DNA of 11,226 nucleotides from Rhodospirillales bacterium (GTDB lineage: Bacteria > Pseudomonadota > Alphaproteobacteria > Rhodospirillales > JADHTD01), in assembly GCA_016776525.1 (NCBI GenBank), contig JADHTD010000061.1:1-11226 (forward strand), written 5' to 3'. Positions 1-6,275 of this stretch are shown here, one piece after another. The first letter of the stretch is position 1. Each line of letters begins with the position of its first letter. The notes under the pieces were generated by a model. That model was not told the DNA's origin, made no database searches, and worked only from the letters and a program-made list of their open reading frames with translations. Made by a program: the position numbers and the translations under genes.

Positions 1-62
1 CCTCCGCCCGCGTGATTTCGGTCATCCAGGACATGATCGACGCTCTCGAACGGGCGCTTTAG
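1..62 (+). CDS. flgK: FlgK flagellar hook-associated protein 1, C-terminal end (partial)
   Basis: The window opens inside a reading frame (codons in phase from base 3) that ends at TAG 60-62 and encodes a tail reading SARVISVIQDMIDALERAL. FlgK proteins end in a helix of this kind (the family pattern is A-A-x-V-I-S-x-x-x-x-M-x-x-x-L), which packs with the N-terminal helix to form the D0 domain of the first hook-filament junction ring. The stop lies only 14 bases before flgL, the usual flgK-flgL order, which supports the call. Only about 19 residues are visible, so the name rests on the C-terminal helix plus the neighbour. Confidence 0.75.
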   Translation, partial: SARVISVIQDMIDALERAL

Positions 63-65
63 TTT

Positions 66-72
66 AGGAGGG
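66..72 (+). promoter_or_regulatory. Ribosome binding site of flgL
   Basis: AGGAGGG is a near-perfect Shine-Dalgarno sequence. Two ATG codons follow in tandem at 74 and 77. The spacing to 74 is only one base, while the spacing to 77 is four, so 77 is the more probable start. Confidence 0.7.
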
Positions 73-76
73 AATG

Positions 77-1411
77 ATGGCAACACGCATTTCCAACCTC
101 GCAGCCCGTAGCCAGCTGATCGGTTACATGTTGCGCACGCAGCAGCGGGTACACGAAGCCGAAGTGCAGGTCAGCAGTGAAAAGAGATCACAGGATTACC
201 AGGGTATCGCCCGCGAATCCGAACGCCTGATCAATATCGAAAACGCCTCCGGCCTCCTGACCCGCTATATTCAGGGTAACGAGCTGTTGGACCTGAACCT
301 GAAGATTTCGGAAACCGCCCTTGAAGGGATCGACACGACGATCCGGGATTTCCGCGCCGAACTCTACGAATTCAATTCCGGGGACAAGGATGTGCAGTCC
401 CGCGTTGAGGAAATCCAGAATTCCGCCTTCCGGGCCCTGAAGGACATGGAGACCTATCTCAACACCGAGGTCAACGGCCGCTTTATCTTCGCCGGCACCC
501 GCGTCGACACCCAACCGGTCAGTTTTGGCCTGACCAACAAAACCGCCTTCCAGACCAAGTACGACGGCAACGCCGTCACCTATCCCATCGTCCGCAACAA
601 CCATATTTACCAGAAGCTGACAACGACCTCGGGGCACCCCACCGACACCACCGTCGGCGGTCTGGTGTCTGATGGATTTGGGGACGTTTCCTTCGCCGAT
701 ACCAGTCCAGATACCATTACGGCGGCAACTGCCGGCGCCTTCGCCAATGTCCCGGTCGGTTCCCTGATTACCGTTTCCAGCGCCACCACCGGCGGCAACG
801 ACGGCACCTATTACGTTTCGGCCAATACGGGAACGGCATTGACCGTTTACGCCTCGGACGGCACCACCGATGCCGGTTTGACGGCGGACGCCAACGACGC
901 CGCCCCGACCATCACCGTCAACAACAGCTATTACAGCGGCGACGAACAGTTACAAACGCACCATGCCTCGCAATACCGCGACCTGACTTATGATATCAAC
1001 GGTATCGACCCGGCCTTCGAGAAGGCCATCCGCGCCATGGGCATTATCCTGCAAGGCGCTTTCAGCACGGCGGGTGGCTTGGACCAGAACACCGCCCGAT
1101 CGGAAGACGCCATCGACCTGCTGACCCTGGCCCTCGAGCCGCCGGAATCATCTTCGTCTCCCTATGGCACGGAGCTGTCCAGCAACATCAACCAGCTCTC
1201 CATCAATCTGGGGTACGACCGGGTGTTGATCAACCAGACCAACGACACCCATACGCAGCTCATCGCCTTTTACGAAGAGCGCATTATCAATATGGAAAAT
1301 GTCAACCCGACCGACGCCATCACGCGCCTGCTGGATGAAACGCGGGCCCTCGATGCGTCATTTCAGGCGATGGCGAGAATCCGCCAGCTCAGCCTGTCCA
1401 ATTATATCTAG
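77..1411 (+). CDS. flgL: FlgL flagellar hook-filament junction protein (hook-associated protein 3)
   Basis: FlgL forms the second junction ring between hook and flagellin filament and is exported by the flagellar type III system without a cleaved signal. The protein has 444 residues if started at ATG 77 (an in-frame ATG at 74 adds one Met). The N-terminal D0/D1 helices (MATRISNLAARSQLIGYML and onward) and the amphipathic C-terminal helix ending in ARIRQLSLSNYI are flagellin-superfamily ends. The FlgL signature NGRFIFAGTRVDTQPV lies near residues 133-148. Residues about 196-280 form a Gly/Thr/Asp/Ala-rich insert with a pattern (DTITAATAGAF...VPVGSLITVSSA...NDGTYYVSA...ALTV) resembling a small beta domain seen repeatedly in phage and flagellar surface proteins; this explains a length above the roughly 300-residue enterobacterial FlgL. 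It directly follows flgK and is probably co-transcribed with it. No terminator with a T-run is visible after the stop. Confidence 0.93.
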   Translation: MATRISNLAARSQLIGYMLRTQQRVHEAEVQVSSEKRSQDYQGIARESERLINIENASGLLTRYIQGNELLDLNLKISETALEGIDTTIRDFRAELYEFNSGDKDVQSRVEEIQNSAFRALKDMETYLNTEVNGRFIFAGTRVDTQPVSFGLTNKTAFQTKYDGNAVTYPIVRNNHIYQKLTTTSGHPTDTTVGGLVSDGFGDVSFADTSPDTITAATAGAFANVPVGSLITVSSATTGGNDGTYYVSANTGTALTVYASDGTTDAGLTADANDAAPTITVNNSYYSGDEQLQTHHASQYRDLTYDINGIDPAFEKAIRAMGIILQGAFSTAGGLDQNTARSEDAIDLLTLALEPPESSSSPYGTELSSNINQLSINLGYDRVLINQTNDTHTQLIAFYEERIINMENVNPTDAITRLLDETRALDASFQAMARIRQLSLSNYI

Positions 1412-1503
1412 GGCACGATCCGGCCCACCGCATCCTAACTCGGCCCGGCATCCTTGACCCGGCGGCTATTTGATCGAAAAGTAACACCGGTTCCTCATTG
1501 CAG

Positions 1504-1520
1504 GTCCGGCCCGCCCGGAC
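1504..1520 (+). other. GC-rich hairpin just before the glycosyltransferase start
   Basis: GTCCGG (1504-1509) and CCGGAC (1515-1520) form a perfect 6-bp stem around the 5-base loop CCCGC. It ends two bases before the weak Shine-Dalgarno TAAGG (1523-1527) of the next gene. No T-run follows, so it is not a classical terminator; it could influence translation or RNA stability. The gap from flgL to this gene (1412-1532) holds nothing else I can name. Confidence 0.3.
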
Positions 1521-1532
1521 GATAAGGTTGAA

Positions 1533-2723
1533 ATGACCGCGCCCCATACCGACCGCGACAGCATCGTCATCATATCCGGACGGCCGGCCTTTGCCTCCTT
1601 CGGCAGCATGTCGGCCGATCTTGATGCCGCCCTGCAGGAAAAAGGTCATCAGACGTCTGTTGTCTGGCTCGACCCGGAAACCTTTGACGGCGACGCCTTC
1701 CTCAAGCGCATGAATACCTGGGACGCCGAACGGCCGAAAGCGATCATCGGCTGGAACGCCAAGGTCAACCTCAGACCCAACAACCAGAGCATTAACGACC
1801 TGCTCTCAATCCCGTTGATCAACATCCTGGTCGACCACCCCTCCGACCATGCGGCGGGGCTTGGCAAGCTGCCGGAAAACAGCCTGACCACCTACCTCGA
1901 CCGCCGTCATCGGACTTACCTTGAAATCATGCACCCGACCGTCAAGACGGCTTTCTTGCCCCATGGCGGGCCGCCGCCGGTATCGGCGCCGGTGCCCATG
2001 AAAGACCGGGAAATCGACTTGCTGGTCGTCGGCAGAATCCATGCAACACCGGATATCGCCGACTGTATCGGGTCGATCTTCGGCCTCCCGAAAGAGCCGG
2101 AGATAGAACGCCGGGCCTCCGATATGCTGGACCGCTGCATCGACGGCCTGCAAGACCCGTTTCAAGCGGCCCGGGATGTCCTGGCCGCTTGTCCGTTCGT
2201 CGACAGCACAGCAACCGCACATGCCGCCGCCGAGGCCCTTTCGAAACCCCTGTCACTGGCCACCAACAACGAATACCGGCGGCGCTTTTTTGCTGCCCTC
2301 GGCAATACCAAGGTCACCGTCATCGGTCAGATTGCCGACGGCGAAACTTTGCCGGACGTCGCCAACGCCAGCTTTGTCGGGCCAAAATCCTTTTCCGAGG
2401 TTTTGGGTATGCTGGCGTCGGTGCGGGTGCTGGCAAACATTACCCCGATCTTCGCCAACGGCGCCCACGAACGGGTTTTCTACGGCATGGCGGCGGGCTG
2501 CCTGTTGGCATCCACCCCTTCCGACTACCTGACCGAACGCTACCGCGACGGCGAAAGCCTCCTCTATTTTGAGGCCGGTGACGGCAGCCTGGAAGACAAA
2601 CTCAAGGCCGCTTTGTCCGATCCCCAAAAAGCCGATGAGATGGTTGCCCATGCCCGTGAAATCTACGCCCGTTCCGACACCTGGTCGCAGCGGGTGGAAA
2701 CCCTGGCAACGGTTTTCGAGTAA
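1533..2723 (+). CDS. CgeB/YkvP-like GT-B glycosyltransferase
   Basis: A predicted cytosolic protein of 396 residues with no signal peptide or membrane segment. An N-terminal Rossmann-like half (about 1-150) contains IVIISGRPAFASFG near the start and ends in FLPHGGP (141-147), a segment typical of CgeB-like proteins. The C-terminal half carries VTVIGQ (261-266) and the donor-site-like HERVFYGMAAGCLLAS (312-327), matching the E-x-x-x-x-x-A-x-G pattern of retaining GT-B enzymes, with Glu313 the likely nucleotide-ribose contact. The pattern fits the glycosyltransferase family 1/4 relatives of spore protein CgeB. Acceptor and donor sugar cannot be read from sequence. The position between flgL and a flagellin-like gene suggests a surface or flagellar glycan role, which is inference. 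ATG 1533 follows TAAGG by five bases. It converges with the minus-strand gene that ends at 2784. Confidence 0.72.
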   Translation: MTAPHTDRDSIVIISGRPAFASFGSMSADLDAALQEKGHQTSVVWLDPETFDGDAFLKRMNTWDAERPKAIIGWNAKVNLRPNNQSINDLLSIPLINILVDHPSDHAAGLGKLPENSLTTYLDRRHRTYLEIMHPTVKTAFLPHGGPPPVSAPVPMKDREIDLLVVGRIHATPDIADCIGSIFGLPKEPEIERRASDMLDRCIDGLQDPFQAARDVLAACPFVDSTATAHAAAEALSKPLSLATNNEYRRRFFAALGNTKVTVIGQIADGETLPDVANASFVGPKSFSEVLGMLASVRVLANITPIFANGAHERVFYGMAAGCLLASTPSDYLTERYRDGESLLYFEAGDGSLEDKLKAALSDPQKADEMVAHAREIYARSDTWSQRVETLATVFE

Positions 2724-2783
2724 TCGGGGGAAGGATGCCGGAAAAACGGGCCGCCCGGAAACGTCATCGGGCAGGGCCGGTGC

Positions 2784-3485
2784 TTAGGCCACCACGTCGA
2801 TAAAAGTACCGGCCGGCAGGTTGGTGGCATCGATTTGATTTAACAGGTTGTTGATCTGGCTCAGGAAAGACGACCCGCTATTCACGACATTGCCCAACTC
2901 TTCCAACAGGCTGAAGCGGTAGGTTGCTATTTTCAGGGCGGTGTCGATGGCTTCGTGGGCATCCGCAATATCCTGGTTGGAAATAATGCCGAGGTCATCC
3001 AAACCGAGACTGAGGGTATCCAAGGGCTGGATGGAAAGCCCGGCAATGTTCAACCCGGGAGTATCCAGCGGCTGTGGGGAAACCCGTAGGGTACCCCCTT
3101 CTGTTGTCGTGCTGAGGACGTAATCGGAACTGGTGCTGGCAATCAGATTGACGCCGTTGTTTTCCGCCAGGCTGACGGCCTGGTCGATTTCAGCCAGCAA
3201 AACGGCAATTTCCCCCTGCCGCCGGAAACGGGCCGCCGTGGAATCGGCGACCACCCCGTCCATGTCTGCATGCAGGAGTTGGCTTTGAATTTTACTCAGG
3301 TTTTCGAGAATGAATTTGCCGGCTTCCAGGGCCTTGTCCAAGGCCGTCCGCGAAGTCGCCAGGCCGTAAGTGGACAGCGAACTGCGGCGGGCAACCTCCG
3401 AAGCTTCGAGGTTGCTGAGACTGTTACTGAGTCGAACTGTCGGATAGAGGATACCTGTTACAGCACCCGAAACAGCGCTTACCAT
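2784..3485 (-). CDS. Short flagellin-like protein (flagellin/FlgL superfamily D1-type core)
   Basis: The product has 233 residues, no Cys, and no signal peptide or membrane helix. It reads like a shortened flagellin. Residues about 20-115 are helical and contain LAEIDQAVSLAENNGVNLIA (97-116), closely parallel to the flagellin D1 stretch LAEIDR...TEFNGVKLLAG. A beta-like segment follows (VLSTTTEGGTLRVSPQPLD, 123-141), then LDTLSLGLDDLGI (155-167), comparable to the L-x-L-x-x-L segment before the flagellin C-terminal helices. A last helical part contains DIADAHEAIDTALKIATYRF (172-191). The canonical N-terminal I-N-T-N-x-x-A-L motif is absent and the end (AGTFIDVVA) is not the usual flagellin terminus. 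It could be a minor flagellin, a filament-associated protein or a chaperone-like mimic of flagellin. The start at 3485 has GAGAG on the minus strand (3494-3498) eight bases upstream. It is divergent from the TPR-glycosyltransferase gene. Confidence 0.7.
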   Translation of the reverse strand: MVSAVSGAVTGILYPTVRLSNSLSNLEASEVARRSSLSTYGLATSRTALDKALEAGKFILENLSKIQSQLLHADMDGVVADSTAARFRRQGEIAVLLAEIDQAVSLAENNGVNLIASTSSDYVLSTTTEGGTLRVSPQPLDTPGLNIAGLSIQPLDTLSLGLDDLGIISNQDIADAHEAIDTALKIATYRFSLLEELGNVVNSGSSFLSQINNLLNQIDATNLPAGTFIDVVA

Positions 3486-3595
3486 ATTCTAGGCTCTCGT
3501 GTCTTTCTGACGAAACCGCACAGGAACACACGGATGCTTCGTTCTGAATAAGCATTTTCCTTCTGGAATTGCTTCCGAACCGTCCCAAAAGGAAT

Positions 3596-3612
3596 GTTAA
3601 CACAAAATTAAC
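3596..3612 (+). promoter_or_regulatory. CtrA-type binding box, perfect palindrome GTTAA-N7-TTAAC
   Basis: GTTAA (3596-3600), seven bases (3601-3607) and TTAAC (3608-3612) match the alphaproteobacterial CtrA consensus TTAA-N7-TTAAC, and on both strands because the site is palindromic. CtrA is the cell-cycle and motility response regulator that controls flagellar genes in many alphaproteobacteria. The site sits in the divergent gap between the flagellin-like gene and the TPR-glycosyltransferase gene, about 64 bases before the ATG at 3676 and about 110 bases before the start of the leftward gene. Binding is predicted, not shown. Confidence 0.6.
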
Positions 3613-3633
3613 CATATTCCAAAGACTTATGGG

Positions 3634-3639
3634 TATACT
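3634..3639 (+). promoter_or_regulatory. Putative -10 element of the TPR-glycosyltransferase gene
   Basis: TATACT differs from TATAAT at one position. No good TTGACA lies 16-18 bases upstream; instead the CtrA-type box ends 21 bases before it, so the box covers the -35 region, as expected for a CtrA-activated sigma-70-type promoter. Predicted transcription would start near 3646, leaving a leader of about 30 bases before ATG 3676. Confidence 0.45.
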
Positions 3640-3675
3640 TGCAGTCGATTCGCCCTTCCTGTGCCAGAGTTTCAA

Positions 3676-5124
3676 ATGACCGAGCAATTGTTTCAACAAG
3701 CCCTGCACCTGCATCAGTCAGGCGACCTGGATGGGGCAAAAAACCTTTATTCTCTGATACTTAAAGATAATCCGGACCATCCCGCGGCGCTTCACTTCCT
3801 GGGCGTTCTGTGCTGTCAGGCCGACGACCTGGAAACGGCCCGGGAATTGATCCAGAAAGCCATCGATATTGAGCCCGATTACGCCGATGCCCACACCAAT
3901 CTCGGATTGGTTCTCAAGGGCCTTGGCCGGACCGGAGAAGCCGTCGAGGCCTATCGTAAAGCCCTGGTAATTTCCCCGCAGAACCCGGCGGCGCTGGTCA
4001 ATCTCGGCAATTTCCTTTCTGAATCCGACGATTTCGCCGGCGCCCGGGATGCCTATGAAGAGGCACTGGCTCTAGAACCCGATAATGCCGCCGTCCACGC
4101 CAACCTTGGGCTGGTTCTCAAGGAACAGTCCAAGCCCCGGGAAGCGGTGGCAGCCCTGCGCCGGGCCCTGGAACTGGCGCCCGATCTGGCGGAAACCCAC
4201 CACAGCCTCGGCATGCTGCTCCTGCAACTGGGGGAATTCGAAGAAGGCTGGAGGGAATACGAATGGCGCTGGCGGGACAGTGGTTTCCTGTCGCCGCGCA
4301 AAGCCTTTCGGGAACCGCTCTGGGACGGCTCGGACCTTCAGGGGAAAACCATCCTGCTTTACGCCGAACAGGGACTGGGCGATGCCATTCAGTTCTGCCG
4401 TTTCGCACCGCTTGTCAAAGAACGCGGCGCCACGGTCATTTTGGAATGCCCCGCCCCCCTGGTGCATCTTTTGGAAAACCTCGCCGGCGTCGAACAGGTC
4501 ATCGGCGCCGGCGGGAAACGGCCTGCTTTCGATGTCCAGGCACCTCTGCTGAGCCTGCCGGGCCTCCTCAACACCCAGCTGGACACCATACCGACACAGA
4601 GTCCTTACCTGCCGGTGGAAGCCGAAATCGATGCCGCCTGGAAAAACCGGTTTGACCGGGATCCCGGTCTCAAAGTCGGTCTGGCCTGGGCCGGTAACCC
4701 CAATCATAAAAACGACCGCAACCGATCGATCCCCCTGTCGGTGTTCGAACCGATGCTCGCCTTGCCGGATATTACCTTTTACAGCCTGCAGGTCGGCAAC
4801 AACGCCCGGGACATAGATGCTCTGCCCGCCGCGTGCCCGATAACCGACCTGACCGGCGACGTGCCGGTATTCGAACAGCTGGCCGGGGCCATCAGCAACC
4901 TGGATGTCTTCATTACCGTCGATACGTCCCCGGCCCACCTTGCCGGGGCCATCGGCGCCGAAGCCTGGCTCCTGCTTCCGGTCACCCCTGACTGGCGGTG
5001 GCTCCTCGACCGGCAGGAAAGCCCCTGGTATCCGTCCCTTCGACTCTACCGGCAGGACCGGCGCGGGGATTGGCAGACCGTCATCGAGCGTCTCTGCACA
5101 GACCTCCGGCAAGCTCCGGCATGA
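3676..5124 (+). CDS. TPR-repeat glycosyltransferase, FlmG-like architecture (candidate flagellin glycosyltransferase)
   Basis: From ATG 3676 the protein has 482 residues. About six tetratricopeptide repeats fill residues 1-200 (clear units near 37-67, 70-101, 104-135 and 138-169, with patterns such as AHTNLGLVLKGLGRTGEAV and HANLGLVLKEQSKPREAV). Then comes the conserved linker EEGWREYEWRWR (189-200) and a heptosyltransferase/GT9-like GT-B domain to the end: LLYAEQGLGDAIQFCRF (227-243), KVGLAWAGNPNHKNDRNRSI (333-352) and DVFITVDTSPAHLAGAIGAE (410-429). The DTSPAHLAGA segment is the expected donor-nucleotide site. Caulobacter FlmG has the same order: a TPR domain that binds flagellin, then a glycosyltransferase that adds a nonulosonic acid. 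The nearby flagellin-like gene and neuB/neuC make that role attractive, but orthology is inferred from architecture. A GTG at 3661 would add five residues but has no Shine-Dalgarno. Transcription is probably driven by the CtrA-box promoter. Confidence 0.8.
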   Translation: MTEQLFQQALHLHQSGDLDGAKNLYSLILKDNPDHPAALHFLGVLCCQADDLETARELIQKAIDIEPDYADAHTNLGLVLKGLGRTGEAVEAYRKALVISPQNPAALVNLGNFLSESDDFAGARDAYEEALALEPDNAAVHANLGLVLKEQSKPREAVAALRRALELAPDLAETHHSLGMLLLQLGEFEEGWREYEWRWRDSGFLSPRKAFREPLWDGSDLQGKTILLYAEQGLGDAIQFCRFAPLVKERGATVILECPAPLVHLLENLAGVEQVIGAGGKRPAFDVQAPLLSLPGLLNTQLDTIPTQSPYLPVEAEIDAAWKNRFDRDPGLKVGLAWAGNPNHKNDRNRSIPLSVFEPMLALPDITFYSLQVGNNARDIDALPAACPITDLTGDVPVFEQLAGAISNLDVFITVDTSPAHLAGAIGAEAWLLLPVTPDWRWLLDRQESPWYPSLRLYRQDRRGDWQTVIERLCTDLRQAPA

Positions 5125-5127
5125 TAG

Positions 5128-5157
5128 ACTGAAGCCCCTGGAATTCGGGGTTTCAGT
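5128..5157 (+). terminator. Stem-loop after the TPR-glycosyltransferase gene, possible terminator
   Basis: Bases 5128-5138 pair with 5147-5157 in an 11-bp stem (ten Watson-Crick pairs and one G-U, at 5134/5151) closed by an 8-base loop, starting three bases after the TGA stop. It is the strongest simple hairpin I found. No T-run follows, so intrinsic termination would be weak; it may instead protect an mRNA 3' end. Confidence 0.4.
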
Positions 5158-5169
5158 AATGATTCATTA
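5157..5169. repeat. 13-bp palindrome TAATGA-T-TCATTA
   Basis: The two 6-base arms are perfect inverse complements around a single T. It touches the preceding stem-loop and lies 52 bases before the GT-A gene start. Size and A/T content suit a homodimeric regulator's operator, though chance occurrence cannot be excluded. Confidence 0.35.
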
Positions 5170-5210
5170 GGGTCTCTGTGGCATCCTGATCCGACGTTTT
5201 ATCCGGTAAA

Positions 5211-5215
5211 AGAGG
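5211..5215 (+). promoter_or_regulatory. Ribosome binding site of the GT-A glycosyltransferase
   Basis: AGAGG (within AAAGAGG) sits six bases before ATG 5222 and fixes that start. Confidence 0.55.
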
Positions 5216-5221
5216 CGCGTT

Positions 5222-6142
5222 ATGTCCGTTAAAAAGGCCATCGTGACGATTGCCATTGGGGACAATTACATAGACGAATTCGAGAGGTATGTTCGCAGCG
5301 GATGGCAGAAATACTGCAACCGCCATGGATACGACCTCTATGTCCTGACCGATCTAATCGACAAGAACATGGACCAAGACAAGAAATCGCTTCATTGGCA
5401 GAAGCTGATCATCGGCCTGATCCCGGACCTCAAGGATTATGATTACCTGGTCTGGATGGATACGGACATCATCATCAACAACAACGCCGCCCCCTGTATC
5501 GTTTCGCAAGTCACAAGCGACAAGATCGGCATTCCGATATTCGACCAGACCATCACCCCCCGGGAACATGCCGGTAAACGGCTGGACCTATTCCTGACCA
5601 ATCTGCGCAACCAGATAACACCCAAAAACATGCATCATCGCGGCCTTCAGTATGACGAGCACGGCCGTGAGGCCCCTTTCCTGCCAGAATGGGACGATCC
5701 CAGGAAATTCATCAACACCGGGGTCTTTGTTTTTCAGCCGAAACTTCACAACGAATTCCTTTCCGGGGTCTACCTGTCCAACGAGGAAGATTGCCTGGAC
5801 GGGTCTTTTGAGCAGACACCTTTTTCCAGGGCCCTGATGGACAAGGATCTCATCGAACCGATCGACGACCGCTTCAACAAAGTCTGGTCCCTGTATGCGG
5901 CGGCCTATTTTCCGTTTCTTTTTGATTACGAATTTTTTATTAACCAAAGAGACGTCGCCGTGAAATGCGTTAACGTCTTTTTCCAGAACAACTTCTTCTG
6001 TCATTTCGCCGGCGCCAAGGATCATCCCGTCACCAAGGGCCTGATGCCGGACGTATTACAGAAAGCCGAACATATCCTGGAAGTCCTTTATCCGGACGTT
6101 TGGGAAAATCGCGACATGATTTTCCCCGATCACCATTTCTGA
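5222..6142 (+). CDS. GT-A fold glycosyltransferase with DTD motif (GT8/GT34-like)
   Basis: A soluble 306-residue protein. It starts with the beta strand AIVTIAIGDNYIDEF (6-20), then SGWQKYCNRHGYDLYVLTD (26-44), a layout seen in galactosyl/mannosyltransferases of the GMA12/MNN10 type and in GT8-like enzymes. YDYLVWMDTDIIINN (73-87) contains the metal- and nucleotide-sugar-binding D-x-D (Asp80-Thr-Asp82). FINTGVFVFQP (163-173) is the usual acceptor-side strand, EQTPFSRAL (197-205) parallels the family E-Q-x-x-x-x-x-L segment, and FFCHFAGAKDH (258-268) carries the late His that typically helps bind diphosphate. Donor and acceptor are unknown; decoration of flagellin or of a surface polysaccharide would fit the context. 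The 3' part is rich in A/T runs (for example gaattttttatt near 5930-5941), unlike the flanking genes, which may mean separate acquisition. It is separated from both neighbours by about 100-130 bases. Confidence 0.75.
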   Translation: MSVKKAIVTIAIGDNYIDEFERYVRSGWQKYCNRHGYDLYVLTDLIDKNMDQDKKSLHWQKLIIGLIPDLKDYDYLVWMDTDIIINNNAAPCIVSQVTSDKIGIPIFDQTITPREHAGKRLDLFLTNLRNQITPKNMHHRGLQYDEHGREAPFLPEWDDPRKFINTGVFVFQPKLHNEFLSGVYLSNEEDCLDGSFEQTPFSRALMDKDLIEPIDDRFNKVWSLYAAAYFPFLFDYEFFINQRDVAVKCVNVFFQNNFFCHFAGAKDHPVTKGLMPDVLQKAEHILEVLYPDVWENRDMIFPDHHF

Positions 6143-6275
6143 AACGATACCGGACGCCATCCCCAATGGGACACATACCTTCCGCCGATCGCCGTCAAAA
6201 CGGATCACAGACAATTGGGATAAAACCTGTTAAATCATTTTATGGCCCGATGACCTACCGACCGGGACAGGGGAT

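Noticed and set aside
2753..2772. Inverted repeat GCCCG...CGGGC in the convergent gap, as a bidirectional terminator
   Set aside because: Only five pairs around a 10-base loop with a mismatch just outside and no T-run on either strand.
3557..3600. Imperfect inverted repeats in the divergent region (TTCCTTCTGGAA and a CATTTTCCTT/AAAAGGAATG pair)
   Set aside because: The first has only four paired bases and the second does not match fully; neither stands out from background.
3486..3660. Sigma-54 or sigma-28 promoter for the flagellin-like gene
   Set aside because: No GG-N10-GC pair with flanking consensus and no TAAA-N15-GCCGATAA-like sequence was found on the minus strand; its promoter remains unidentified.
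3661..3675. GTG start five codons upstream of the TPR-glycosyltransferase
   Set aside because: No ribosome binding site precedes it; ATG 3676 begins directly at the first TPR helix.
4072..5112. Long minus-strand open frame (346 codons) opposite the TPR-glycosyltransferase
   Set aside because: It has no recognisable motif and mirrors the GC-rich codon pattern of the real gene on the other strand.
6215..6243. Possible sigma-70 promoter before neuB (TTGGGA, 17 bases, TTTTAT)
   Set aside because: The -10 is poor and the A/T stretch could match by chance; too weak to list as a feature.
6230..6244. Possible second CtrA box before neuB (TTAA-N7-TATG)
   Set aside because: Only one half-site matches; the other is TATG in place of TTAA.
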